DNA from: Auricularia sp. M13
Lineage: Eukaryota > Basidiomycota > Agaricomycetes > Auriculariales > Auriculariaceae
Length of the DNA stretch: 64,000 nucleotides
NCBI GenBank assembly: GCA_037042915.1
Contig: CM073193.1
Span: 6,200,001 to 6,264,000, forward strand
Reading direction: 5' to 3'
Of this stretch, positions 1-11,870 are shown one piece after another. Positions within the stretch are counted from its first letter, which is position 1. The number at the start of each line of letters is the position of its first letter. The position numbers and the translations under genes were made by a program. The notes beneath the pieces were generated by a model. That model ran no database searches and was not told the origin of the DNA. It worked only from the letters and a program-made list of their open reading frames with translations.

Positions 1-1751
1 AGATTGGGTCGAGCGTGTCGCCAAACAGCCCGTGGACGAGACAGGCGAAACACCAGATGTGTGCATTATCGAGGTAAGCCTCACGTGTGTTTGCCGTTTC
101 GTTTAAGCTCACGCTGTTGACCAGCTTGGAGGCACAGTGGGTGACATCGAGAGTGCACCGTTCATCGAGGCCATGCGCCAGTTCCAGTTCCGCGTCGGGC
201 ACGACAATTTCGCGCAGATACACGTCTCGCTGATCCCCGACATGCACGGCGAGCAGAAGACGAAGCCGACCCAGACAACCGTCGGTGTCTCGCGCGGGCT
301 CGGCCTGCTCCCTGACATCGTCGCGTGCCGCCTGCTCGGAAATAGCCCGCTTCTGCCCGCGACCAAGCAGAAGATCTCCATGTTCTGCCATGTGTCGGAG
401 GGCCAGGTCATCGGCGTGCACGACGTCTCGTCGGTGTACCATGTCCCGCTCCTTCTCGAGGCGCAGGGCATTATTCCCTACTTCCAAAAGAGGCTCAACC
501 TCCACGAGCTCACCATCCCAAAATCCATGCTCGACCGCGGCGATGTGCTCCGTCGCCGCTGGCAAGAACTTACGAAAAAGTGTGTTTTATTTGGGGGTTC
601 TTGTAATGGGTCTGACATGAGCTGCTTGCAGTCAAGAACGACTCTTCGACGAGGTGACCATTGTCCTGGTGGGCAAATACACGAGCTTGAAGGACTCGTA
701 CATGTCGGTTATTAAGTCGCTTGAACACTCGGCGTTCCAGTGTAGGCGCAAGCTCAAACTTCAGGTTCGCATTTACGTGCGGGGGCAACTTGCCAGTCCT
801 GCCTGTTGACGTATTTCTGTAGTTGGTGCCATCGGAGGACCTCGAGCGGGAGACCCTCGAAACCGCCCCGGTCAAGTACCATGATGCCTGGCGTGCTCTT
901 GTTGGTGCGCAGGGCGTGCTTGTCCCCGGTGGCTTCGGCCAACGCGGCACGGAGGGCATGATCCTCGCCATCAAGTGGGCGCGCGAGCAGAACGTGCCGT
1001 TCTTTGGCATCTGCCTCGGGTTTCAGGTCGCTGTGGTAGAATGGGCGCGACACGTTCTCGGGTACAAAGGTCTGTGGCTTCGTCCTTCACATCCCACTTG
1101 CTGATTTGCTGACTGTGATTCAGATGCTAACTCGACGGAGTTGGACGAGGCTACTACGCATCCCGTCATCGTGTTCATGCCGGAGATAAGCACGACGGAG
1201 AAGGGCGGCACTATGCGTCTTGGACTGCGCCCGACCGTCTTCGAGCCCGACACGGAGAGCTGGTCGAAAGTGCGCCGTCTGTACGGCGGCGCACCCAAGA
1301 TCTGGGAGCGCCATCGCCACCGGTGGGAGGTCAACCCCAAGATGGTCGACGAGCTGGAGAAGAGTGGGTTGAGGTTCATCGGCAAGGACGAGAAGGGCGA
1401 GCGGATGCAGGTCTTCGAGCTGCCCAGTACGTCAGCGGCCTCTCAAGCCGTCAATCATGCGCTCATTGCTGCGTCCCTGGCACAGATCACCCGTACTTTG
1501 TGGGTCTGCAGGCGCACCCCGAGTTCTGCACGCGGCCGCTTGACCCGTCGCCGCCGTTCCTTGGGTTCGTCGCTGCCGCGTGCGGCCCGCAGGTGGTCGA
1601 GGAGCAGGCTGCGTATCAGGCGCAGCACTACCGGCCGCCGCACCCGCAGGGCGCCATGGTGTCTGAAGCGGAGCTTATCGAGTTCTCCAAGAACAAGTAT
1701 TCGACGCAGACGGATGCCGATGTGGAGACTCGCGTGAACGGTACTTCGTAG
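1..1751 (+). CDS. URA7: CTP synthase, 5'-truncated by the window edge
   Basis: Makes CTP from UTP, ATP and glutamine, the last step of de novo pyrimidine nucleotide synthesis. Six exons are visible: 1-73, 125-579, 632-764, 823-1069, 1124-1426 and 1486-1751, all with GT-AG borders. They encode 491 residues. Compared with the usual 560-580 residues of fungal enzymes, roughly the first 90, including the ATP loop, lie off the window. The synthase signature [14 protein letters not shown] follows the first intron. The glutaminase half begins near KYTSLKDSY and holds PGGFGQRG, the nucleophile motif GICLGFQ (the Cys) and the terminal His/Glu pair in LQAHPEF. All glutaminase catalytic residues are present, so the enzyme should work. 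The protein ends in a short polar tail (VETRVNGTS). The calcineurin gene starts about 270 bp downstream on the same strand. Confidence 0.95.
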
Positions 1752-2022
1752 CCGTGCGACGATTAGAGGATTCCGGTTCTGGTCTAGAGACTGAGTGTGC
1801 GATTTCCCGGAGCACATCATCATCATCATACACACTGCAGCGCCTGATATTAATACAAAGCACTGTGCCTGCGTTTTGTCCCGCACGTAAATTATTAACT
1901 TTTGGGAGAGATGTAATTCATCGTTGTTCGAATCACGTACTAGGGAATCTGACTCCGGTTCCGTTCTTGACCCGCTTCAATTCGCTCGCGCGTCCAAGTT
2001 GCCATCTCCCACGAGCGACACG

Positions 2023-4461
2023 ATGGCATCGATACAGGTCCACCTAGAGCGCGTAATCCACGAGATGACCGACAAGGCCCCCGTGCCCGACACCGACCTG
2101 ACCGTGCACCAGCTGGAGAATGGCGAGACGGTCAGCACGCAGGAGCGGGTCATCAAGGAGGTGCGCTGCTGGCTGGCCTTGGCCTCCAGATAATCCTGGT
2201 GCTCATTGTGCCGGCGCAGGTGCAAGCCCCGGCGATGCGGCTGCCGACGAACGAGGAGTTCTTCTCGGACGCCGACCCCAGCAAGCCCGACGTTGTCTTC
2301 CTCAAAAATCACTTCTACCGCGAGGGCCGGCTGACCGAGGAGCAAGCTCTGTACATCATAGACAAGACTACGGCCGTCCTGCGCGCTGAGCCCAACGTGC
2401 TCGACATTGAGGCACCGTTGACGCGTGCGTTGGCCGTCTTGGGCTTGCTTTCATTCTGGCTCACCTGATGCAGTTTGCGGCGATATCCATGGACAATATG
2501 TATGTTGCCTTGCTCGTTAACCGCAGGCTCGAGCTTATCGCTGGCCAGTACGATCTCATGAAGCTGTTCGAAGTCGGCGGCAACCCGTCAGAGACGCGGT
2601 ACCTCTTCCTGGGAGACTATGTCGACCGGGGCTACTTTAGCATTGAGGTGAGGCCCGTCTCCGCTCCGTCAGGCCTGTCCCAGCTGACAATGACGGACAG
2701 TGTGTTCTGTATCTGTGGGCGCTCAAGATGTGGTACCCGGACTCGCTCTTCCTGCTGCGCGGCAACCACGAGTGCCGCCATCTGACGGATTACTTCACTT
2801 TCAAGCTCGAGTGCAAGCACAAGTACTCCGAACGCATCTACGATGCGTGCATGGAGTCGTTCTGCGCGCTGCCGCTTGCGGCGGTCATGAACAAGCAATT
2901 CTTGTGCATCCACGGCGGGCTGTCGCCTGAGCTCCAAACCCTTGATGATTTACGCAGCGTGAGGACCTTCTTACCGCTCCACTGTACCCCGACTTACATT
3001 GCCGTGATAGCTCGACCGTTTCCGCGAGCCGCCTACGTCGGGGCTTATGTGCGATATCCTTTGGGCTGATCCTGTCGAGGACTTTGGGTCCGAGAAGACG
3101 CAGGAAAGCTTCATACACAACCACGTCCGCGGCTGCTCGTATTTCTTCACGTGCGCGAACCTTTCCCACCTGGTCACACGACCAACGCTCATTGAAATTT
3201 CTATTTACCATTATTATCAAGATACCAAGCAGCATGCCAATTCCTCGACCGCAACCAGCTCTTGTCCATCATTCGTGCGCATGAAGCGCAGGACCAAGGA
3301 TACCGCATGTACCGCAAGACCAAGACGACCGGTTTCCCCTCTGTCATGACTATCTTCTCTGCGCCCAACTACCTCGACGTCTACAATAACAAGGCTGCGG
3401 TTATCAAGTACGAGAGCAACGTCATGAACATCCGGCAATTCAACGCGACCCCGCATCCGTACTGGCTGCCCAACTTTATGAACGCGTTCACTTGGAGTCT
3501 GCCTTTCGTCGGTGAAAAAAGTGTGTGCCCATTTTCATTTTTTCACTGCGCGTCTGTAAAGGCTGCCACTTTCGCATTATGTCTCTCTTCACTGTACATT
3601 TCCGTGGCTGATCGCTGACCCACATTGATCAGTTACGGACATGTTAATAGCCGTCCTGAACTGTTGCAGCAAGGATGAGCTGGACGAGAGCGACGAGGAG
3701 GTCGTGCCGGTGTCGCCGACGACCGAGAAGGACGAGCGCAAGAAGGTCATCCGTAACAAGATCCTGGCCGTCGGCAGGATGGCGCGCGTGTTTGCTCTTC
3801 TTCGGTGGGCATAGCGATGCATTCTTCCGCGGACTTCACTCACCAGCGCATCTCGCAGAGAGGAATCCGAGCGCGTATCGGAATTGAAGACGGTGTCGGG
3901 TTCGTCGCGACTCCCGCCGGGTGCACTTGCGCTTGGTGCAGAGGGCATCAAGGATGCTATCACCTCGTTCGAGGATGCGTACGTGCTTTGCGCTGTGCTT
4001 CCTCGCGCTGGCGGCTGACGACATGCAGTCGGAAATCGGACATCGAGAACGAGCGCCTCCCGCCGGATCTGGTCGACCCGGACGACCCAGAGGCGATGGC
4101 GATGTTCTCTGCGCCGTCGACGCCGTCGGCGCAGACGGACTTCTCGTCGGAGCCTGTGACGCCGCCGCACGTGACGCCGATCGACACGACGCCGGCGTCG
4201 AGCGTGCCGCCGTCACCTTCCAGCGCCGGCGGGCTGGCGTCGCCGCGGACGCCTGGGTCGGCGTCGATCTTCAAGCGCGGGCACGCGCGCGCGTCGAGCC
4301 TGGGTACGACGACGACGAGCCCGAGCACGCGTCGGCGGAGCATCGAGAGCACGATGAGCCTCATCAAGGAGACGATGGAGGGCCGCAGCGAGCAGAGCGA
4401 GGAGATGAAGGCGCTTGCGGCCAACATTGCGAACGCGTCGCAGAAGACCGCTGGGTCTTAG
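2023..4461 (+). CDS. CNA1: Calcineurin A catalytic subunit, tandem copy 1
   Basis: Ca2+/calmodulin-dependent Ser/Thr phosphatase (PP2B) that acts with the calcineurin B subunit. Ten exons: 2023-2160, 2220-2424, 2474-2499, 2549-2647, 2701-2958, 3011-3150, 3222-3520, 3633-3804, 3859-3978 and 4029-4461. They give 629 residues. Metal and catalytic motifs are all kept: [30 protein letters not shown] and IRAHEAQD. The PxIxIT-docking strand reads VMNIRQF. The B-subunit helix ([12 protein letters not shown]), the calmodulin-binding segment ([20 protein letters not shown]) and the autoinhibitory [17 protein letters not shown] follow. A disordered tail ends in a Ser/Arg block, [13 protein letters not shown], also present in basidiomycete Cna1. 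The start chosen is the ATG opening [11 protein letters not shown]. This copy lacks the intron that copies 2 and 3 have after KLEC, and the one after EAQD. It has one inside LLREES that they lack. It is closest to copy 2. Confidence 0.95.
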
Positions 4462-4734
4462 AGACTTTATCTTACTTTGTTGCGGTCCTGTCGGTACATA
4501 GCTTGCAGAGTGTATATAGTCTGACCGTTCTCCCGCTATTGTATGTTTATTGGCTATTGATACGCTGAGGATGAGCGGATTTGGCAGATTCGGTGATTGG
4601 CATGACGGCGATGCTGGCAGACTCCGCGACTCTGCCTCATACCTATATTGTGTCCTGACCCGCCCGCCCGCCGCAACCGTGTTCACAGCATCTAAGGCAG
4701 CCCTCACAATCCCTGTAGCATACCCGATAACCAG

Positions 4735-7449
4735 ATGGCGTCCGCGCGAGCGCACATGCAGCGCGCGCTGCACCAGATTATGGACAAGCCACCGGTGCCC
4801 GACGTCGATTACACTGTCCACCAGCTCGAGAACGGGCTCACCGTCAGCACCCAGGAGCGCGTGGTCAAGGACGTGCGTAGCTGCGAGCTGATCGCGCTTG
4901 TGCTCGCGTGCTGACGGCTGGCAGGTCCAAGCGCCGGCGTTCAATTACCCGACGGACGAGCAGTTCTTCGCGGCCCACGACCCGACCAAGCCCGACATCG
5001 TATTCCTCAAGAACCACTTCTACCGCGAGGGCCGCGTCACCGAGCAGCAGGCACTCTATATCCTCGAGAAGGCCACCGAGCTCCTCCGCGCAGAGCCCAA
5101 CGTGCTCGACGTCGACGCGCCCATCACCAGTGAGTGCTGCCCGTTCGAGCCCGGCCCATCCTGACATGTTCGCGTGCGGTTTACAGTTTGCGGCGATATA
5201 CACGGACAATATGTGCGTGCGCGCGACTAGATCGGCGGGTGTTGCTGGCTGACGCCACCCCGCGACAGTTCGATCTCATGAAGCTCTTCGAGGTCGGCGG
5301 CAACCCTGCAGACACACGATACCTGTTTCTCGGCGACTATGTTGATCGCGGCTACTTCAGCATCGAGGTATGCATTGTGCAATGGGAGACGCAAGAGAAT
5401 TCCACAAGCAGGGCTTGGATACCTCAGCATACCTTCCTGGAACATTGGAGGAGTATTCCCATGAGTTGCAACAACAAACTCATGGGGGCAATGAGGGCAC
5501 ACATGCCAGTTGTTGCTCGCCTGCAACAGCGCTGCATGAATGTTTGTGCATGAGCTGGAGCACTGCACTGGTTTGTTGTTGCAACTCATGGAATACTCCA
5601 ATCTTTCAGGAAGGTATGCTGAGGTATGCAGGCCTCGCTCATGGAATGCTCTTAGTCGCTTCTACACACATCACAGGACACTGAACTTGTGCAGTGCGTG
5701 CTGTATCTATGGGCACTCAAGATCTGGTATCCTACCTCGCTCTTCCTACTCCGCGGCAACCATGAGTGCCGCCATTTGACAGACTACTTCACCTTCAAGC
5801 TCGAGTGTGCGTCACGCTCACTCTAGCTTGTGCACTATTGCTGATCGTCCGCGACAGGCAAACACAAATACTCGGAGCGCATCTACGACGCGTGCATGGA
5901 GTCGTTCTGCACGCTGCCGCTGGCCGCAATCATGAACAAGCAATTTCTGTGCATACATGGTGGCCTGTCGCCGGAGCTCAACACCATTGACGACCTGCGT
6001 AACGTACGCTGCGTCTTCCGTTATCTACTGCCTCGACTGACGCGGTGCAGCTGGACCGCTTCCGGGAGCCGCCCACACAGGGCCTGATGTGCGATATCCT
6101 GTGGTCGGACCCCGTCGAGGACTTTGGCGCGGAAAAGACGCAGGAGAGCTTCCTGCACAATCATGTGCGGGGGTGCTCGTATTTCTTCACGTGCGTGTTT
6201 TTCCCCCTTGGGTGGTCTGACGAGACCGATGACGATGACGACGTGCGCAGATACCGCGCCGCGTGCCAGTTCCTGGACCGCAACCAGCTGCTGTCCATCA
6301 TCCGCGCGCACGAGGCGCAGGACGCTGGGTGCGTGGAGCGCAAATTCACGACGCTCACCGCTCATCGCTGTCCAGATATCGGATGTACTCGAAAACGAAG
6401 ACGACTGGCTTCCCGTCGGTCATGACCGTGTTTTCCGCGCCCAATTACCTGGACGTGTACAATAACAAGGCCGCCGTCATCAAGTACGAAAGCAACGTCA
6501 TGAACATCCGCCAGTTCAACGCGACGCCGCATCCGTATTGGTTACCCAACTTCATGAACGCGTTCACGTGGAGTTTACCGTTCGTTGGGGAGAAGAGTGC
6601 GTCGTCTCTTCTGTGGCCCTTCTAGTCGCGCTTTGGCTTCATCTTACAATAGCTGACGATGCTGCAGTTACTGACATGCTAATCGCGGTATTGAACTGCT
6701 GTAGCAAGGAAGAGTTGGAAGAGAGCGACGAGGAGGTGCAGGTGTCGCCGACGGCCGCCAGCGTGCTGCCACAAGATGAACGGCGGAAGGTGATCAAAAA
6801 CAAGATCCTGGCGGTCGGGCGGATGGCGCGGGTGTTTGCGCTCCTTCGGGAGGAGAGCGAGCGCGTGAGCGAGCTGAAGACGGTGTCGGGGTCGTCGCGG
6901 CTGCCGTACGGGACGCTCGCGCTTGGCGCCGAGGGGATCAAGAACGCGATCACGTCGTTCGAGGACGCGTGCGTCGGGCCTTGCTATATGCGTTTTGCAC
7001 GCTGATTGACTTTTGCGGCGCGGGACAGGCGCAAATCGGACATCGAGAACGAGCGGCTGCCGCCCGAGCTCGTCGACCCGGACGATCCGTCCGCGCAGGC
7101 CATCCTCTCGCCCGGCGCGGAGCATGTGCCGGGCACGCCGCCGTGGGTGCCGCCTGTGGGCGCGATTGACACGAGCGGGTCATACATGAGCCAGCCGGGC
7201 ACGCCCACGTCGCCGCTGAGCCCGGGGAGCGCGTCGATATTCAAGCGCGGGCACGGGCGCTCGGCCAGCCTCGGGACGACGATGACGAGCCCCAGCACGC
7301 GGCGGCGGAGCATGGAGAGCACGATGAGCCTGATCAAGGAGACCATGGACCCCACGCGGCCGGCGTGGGCGCTCGGCCACCCCGGCGCGAACGGCGACGG
7401 CGACAGCGCCCACAGCAGTCCCGCGCCGCCGTCGCCCACGAGCCCCTAG
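4735..7449 (+). CDS. CNA1: Calcineurin A catalytic subunit, tandem copy 2
   Basis: Second complete PP2B catalytic subunit, starting 273 bp after copy 1 stops. Eleven exons: 4735-4872, 4925-5129, 5187-5212, 5269-5367, 5695-5806, 5858-6003, 6051-6190, 6251-6328, 6376-6596, 6668-6968 and 7029-7449. They give 628 residues. Every metal-ligand motif, the B-binding helix, the calmodulin segment and the autoinhibitory [17 protein letters not shown] are intact. The tail carries the same SPSTRRRS block but ends in a Pro/Ser stretch unlike copy 1. Intron 4 (5368-5694, 327 nt) is about six times longer than its neighbours because it holds a foldback element. Conserved reading frame and splice sites argue that this is a working gene. 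Which of copies 1 and 2 is the main CNA1 cannot be told from sequence alone. Confidence 0.94.
5391..5651. repeat. Foldback (MITE-like) element in intron 4 of calcineurin copy 2
   Basis: The two ends are imperfect inverted copies of each other. GAGTTGCAACAACAAAC near 5461-5477 matches GTTTGTTGTTGCAACTC near 5571-5587. ATACCTCAGCATACCTTCCT on the left is mirrored by AGGAAGGTATGCTGAGGTAT on the right. Arms are roughly 80-87 nt around a loop of about 93 nt. No clear target-site duplication was found, so the exact ends are approximate. It explains the single long intron in the calcineurin array. Confidence 0.75.
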
Positions 7450-7667
7450 CACGCTTTTGTGCGCGTGTGCCCGTTGTCGTTCGCTTTGCGCTGTTGCCCG
7501 CTGCCGTGTGCCGTGTATGCCGTTGTACGATTTGAATGAGAGAGTGATGACTCGTAGTGCAAGTGCCGATGTCGGGATTGCCTGTTGCGGGCCTTCGTTT
7601 CTTGTCTTCTGCCGTGCATACGCATAATTGGTGAGGCGCCGCCTGAGCCGCCACAGCGAGCCCTGGG

Positions 7668-9934
7668 ATGTCGCGCAACAAGACGGACCAGATCATCAAG
7701 GCGGCGACGCAGATACAGGAGAAGCAGCACAACCCGCGGCGCTCGGAGACGCTGGGCATCGTGCGCCGCGAGAACGGCACGCTGGTGCGCACGCGGGAGC
7801 GCGTCGTGGGCGATGTGCGTGGGCCCTTTGGCATCGTGCTGGCCGCTGCTGACGCCCGCGCAGGTGCCGCCGCCGGCCGCGGGGACGCCGAGCAGCGAGG
7901 AGCTGTTCAGCAAGAACGACCCGTCCAAGCCCGACCTGGGCTTCCTCAAGCAGCATTTCTTCCGCGAGGGCCGCCTGACGGAGGACCAGGCGCTCTGGAT
8001 CATCCAGCAGGCCACCGTCATCTTCAGATCCGAGCCCAATCTGCTCGACGTCGAGGCCCCCGTCACCGGTGCGCGCCCCGCCCTGTGCCACCCCGCAGCC
8101 CGTGCTGACCACCACCCCCGCGCGCAGTCTGCGGCGATATACACGGCCAGTTCGTGCGTGCTGCCCCCGCCCGCCCTGCGATTCCCTGTGGCTCACGCGC
8201 GCCGCGCAGTACGATCTCCTGAAGCTGTTCGAGATCGGCGGCAACCCTGCAGACACGCGATACCTGTTTCTCGGCGACTATGTCGACCGCGGTTACTTCA
8301 GCATCGAGGTGAGCTGTCTGCGAGCTTGACGCGTGAAGCGCTCACGCGCCGGCGGCGCAGTGCGTGCTGTATCTTTGGGCCCACAAGATATGGTATCCCA
8401 AGACGTTCCACCTCCTCCGCGGCAACCACGAGTGCCGCCACCTCACGGACTACTTTACATTCAAGCTAGAATGTGCGCGCTGCGTCTTGAGCCCGCCGGC
8501 GCTGCTTATTCCTGCATTCTAGGCTTGCACAAATACTCGGAAAAGGTCTACGACGCCTGCATGGAATCCTTCTGCGCGCTGCCGCTCGCGGCCGTCATGA
8601 ACAAGCAGTTCTTCTGCGTACACGGCGGCCTGTCGCCCGAGCTCATCACGCTCGACGACTTGCGTGCCGTTCGTCATGCTCCACTAAACTTTTCGTCCGC
8701 CCGCTGACCCGCTGTTCCGCAGCTCGACCGCTTCAGGGAACCGCCCACGCACGGGCTGATGTGCGACCTGTTGTGGGCCGACCCCATCGAGGACTTTGGC
8801 GAGGAGCGCACGCCGCAGAACTTTGTGCACAACCATGTGCGCGGCTGCTCGTTCTTCTACACGTACGCGTCTACATTCCGTGGCGCAATTGAGCCGTCGG
8901 CTGATTTCCACGCGTCGCGTCAATAGCTATCGAGCCGTGACCGCGTTCCTCGAGCGCAACAAGCTCATGGCCGTCATACGCGCGCACGAGGCGCAGGACG
9001 CTGGGTGAGTGGGCGTCTTCGGTCGCGTGAGCGGATAGGGGCTTACGCCGCGTGGCACAGGTTCCGGCTCTACAAGCGCACGGCGAGCTTTTCGTCCGTG
9101 CTCACGATATTCTCGGCGCCCAATTATCTCGACATGCACAACAACAAGGCGGCCGTGCTGCTGTACGGCAACAACTCGATGAACATTCGCCAGTTCAACG
9201 CGATGCCGCACCCGTATTGGCTGCCGAATTTCATGGACGCGTTCACGTGGAGTCTGCCGTTCGTGGGCGAAAAGAGTACGTTGTTCCTTATATAACTTTC
9301 TATTAACGTGAAAATGAGCTCATATGATCTGCTTCTAGTTACGGATATGTTGATTGCGATACTGGACTGCTGTAGCAAAGAGGAATTGGAGGAGGAGGAA
9401 GCGGACGAGGACGTTACCATGGACATCGACGAACGGCGGCGCGCGATCAAGAACAAGATTCTCGCCGTCGGGCGCATCAACCGTGTGTTCACGCTTCTGC
9501 GCGAGGAGAGCGAGCGCGTGTCGGAGCTCAAGGCGGGCATGGTGTCCGGCAAGCTGCCGTACGGCGCGCTGGCGCTCGGCGTGGACGGCGTGCCGGGCGG
9601 CTCGCGCTCGTTCGAGGACGTGCGGAAGCTCGACATCGAGAACGAGCGGCTGCCGCCGCAGCTCGTCGACGAGGACGTCGCGATGGAGGAGGTGCGGCGG
9701 CGCGGGTCCGGGAGCGGGAGCGGCGCGCCGCGGCTCGAGCGCCGCGCGAGCGTCGGCACGACGCGGAGCACGAGCCCGAGCAACCGGCGGCGGAGCATCG
9801 AGAACACGATGGCGCACATCAAGGAGGCGCTCGACGGCACCGCCGTCGCGGACGACCAGGCCGTCGCCGAACTCGCCGAGCAGCTCAGCAGGGCGTGGAC
9901 CCACACCAACTCGGCGAGGCCGCGCGCGCTCTAG
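7668..9934 (+). CDS. CNA1: Calcineurin A catalytic subunit, tandem copy 3 (divergent)
   Basis: Third PP2B catalytic subunit, 218 bp after copy 2. Ten exons: 7668-7814, 7864-8068, 8128-8153, 8210-8308, 8361-8472, 8523-8668, 8723-8862, 8927-9004, 9061-9275 and 9339-9934. They give 587 residues. The catalytic motifs [29 protein letters not shown] and IRAHEAQD are unchanged. Elsewhere it departs from copies 1 and 2. The N-terminus is new ([15 protein letters not shown]). The segment [15 protein letters not shown] becomes [18 protein letters not shown] is FEIGG, the acidic linker after the B helix is longer, and the Ser/Pro tail is shorter. The last intron, in the autoinhibitory region, is absent. 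The Ser/Arg block ([13 protein letters not shown]) is kept. It looks functional but specialised. Confidence 0.93.
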
Positions 9935-11018
9935 GGGCTGCCAGGATGTGTTGCTTTATAACCCTTTACCTTCCTTCCCTGTTTCCGTTGTCTCCCTCCC
10001 CCCTTTTTTTTCTGCTTTCCGCGTTTTCCCCTCATCTACACGGACGGTCTGTTGCGTCTTCTGTAATGCTGATTCAGTGCTGTGTGCCCCGCTCGCTCAT
10101 GCATGTACTCCAGCCCGGCCCCGACGAATGTAATTGCATACCTGTGTCGCACTACTCTGCTGGAATGTCGGATTGTATGCTCCCTTTCGTCTAAGGTCTT
10201 GTCCGCTCATGGTCCCGGCGTTTTTCTGTTTGTGCGACTTGCGCGAAGACGGAAATAAACTAGGAAGAACCCATGTGTGTCGCATACACGAATAGCCAAC
10301 TCAATGGGATCTCCAATTCAGTGGAGATGTAACACTTCAGTCGGGGAGTTGACCGGTCACCGTGCGAAGCGCCGCGGAGGTTCGCCAAGGTGAACTGTGA
10401 AGGAGCCCAGGAGGGTCCAGAAGGAGGCGCACTGGCTGCGGCGATGTCATTGCATGGCTCTGACGGTGAAGTGTAAAGTGTAAATGATGCACTCCCATTC
10501 ATTTTTAGGGTTGCAGTACGTGAGCCCGGAGCTTGCTGACCAGGAAAATCTTGCCGGAAGCGCGCGCACATTTTCCCGCCGGGTTTGGCGAGTGTCCCAC
10601 TGGCTGCTGGTCACACTGGCCGAGCGGGAATGAAGTGTCGGCCATGGGGCTCAAACGTTCCAGTCACCGCCTCCATCGAGACTTGTGTCATTCTGAGCAT
10701 TGTGCAGCGCTACGCAACAGTGGGGTTTCGTTTCAGGAAGCGGAGGCGTGGGAGAGTACAACGTCGTGTATGATGCTGAGACTGCGGTTCCCACGCGTCG
10801 TGATCACTGCGCCGGATGGAGAGCTTCGGATATATGTTGAAAAAGGGATTTCTTTGCCAGTGGATCTCGCGTAGCGAAAATGGAAGCTGTGATCTCTTGG
10901 GCAGATATGTCGATCAGTGATAACCGAGGCTTAGATAATCATATCTGATCTTGCCGCCCAGCCTGACATTGCTTGCGGCAGCGCCTCTCTGCCATAAATT
11001 CTACCTTGGAATCGCACG
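9935..11018. other. Intergenic, nothing recognised
   Basis: Follows the calcineurin array. The first 250 bp is pyrimidine-rich and reads like a 3' untranslated region and terminator zone. The rest has only short unrelated open frames and no repeat or RNA gene that I can see. Confidence 0.5.
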
Positions 11019-11870
11019 ATGCTGGACCAGTGTGCAATCGCCGCCATGCTGCCCGTCGAGATCGTCCTCCTGGTCGTCGACATCGCCGCGCGCAGCGACC
11101 CGGGCACTGGGGCAGCACTGGCCCTCGTCTGCCGTGAGATCGCGAAGACGGCGGTCCCGGCGCTGTATCACACCGTCATGCTGCGCACCTGGCGCAGCAC
11201 GCGCGCGTTCGAGCGGCTGCTGTCGGGGGAGGGCGTGTCGTCGAGCGTGTACGGCGGCGCGCACCTGGGCAGCGTGCGCAACGTGTCGGGCCCGTTCCTG
11301 CAGGACGAGAGCGTGCCGTTCCTCGCGCGCCGCTGCCCGCGCCTGCGCTCGCTGCAGCTGCTGCACCCGCCCGCGCACCCGATGGCGGCGGAGGTCTTCG
11401 TGCTCGCGCCGTTCTCCGGCGTCATCCGCGACGCGTCGGCCGTCCCGCGGATGCTGTTCCACTCCCAGGCCTCGCTCTGGCACGACCCGCCGCACGCCCA
11501 GCCGCACCCGACCCGCGTCCTCACCCACTTCAGCATGGCCCACAACCTCGCCGAGCCGCCGTCCGGCGCCCTCGCCACGATTCGTGCAATTCTTGCTTAC
11601 CCATGCCTACAAATCATGTGCGTCCGGCTGATGCAGTACGTCCCGCCCGCCCGGTTCGAGGACCGCGACATGCTCGAACACAACATGAGACGCACCGATT
11701 TCTGGAAGGCCCTCGAGGAACTGCGCGATCCGCGGGTGAGGGCCGGTCTGTACCTCGTCCATTCCGTCCAGACCCAGCGCCAGATGGTCGACCTCTGGGA
11801 GGAGCACATACGCGAGACGGATGACGTCTGGAGCTTCGGCGAGGCTGTATGCCCAGAGACGAGCGCATAG
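11019..11870 (+). CDS. F-box-like protein, intronless
   Basis: 283 residues in one exon. Residues 10-60 (LPVEIVLLVVDIAA, then ALVCREIAKTAVPALYHTV) match the degenerate F-box-like start common in polypore proteins of unknown role. There a Leu-Pro pair opens a helix followed by an 'ALVCR' helix and a 'LYHTV' strand. The remainder (residues 60-283) has no catalytic motif and is rich in Leu and Pro. F-box proteins normally connect substrates to the Skp1-cullin ubiquitin ligase, but no substrate can be inferred. The start is the ATG just before the conserved helix; the in-frame MLP eleven codons later is an alternative. Confidence 0.7.
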   Translation: MLDQCAIAAMLPVEIVLLVVDIAARSDPGTGAALALVCREIAKTAVPALYHTVMLRTWRSTRAFERLLSGEGVSSSVYGGAHLGSVRNVSGPFLQDESVPFLARRCPRLRSLQLLHPPAHPMAAEVFVLAPFSGVIRDASAVPRMLFHSQASLWHDPPHAQPHPTRVLTHFSMAHNLAEPPSGALATIRAILAYPCLQIMCVRLMQYVPPARFEDRDMLEHNMRRTDFWKALEELRDPRVRAGLYLVHSVQTQRQMVDLWEEHIRETDDVWSFGEAVCPETSA

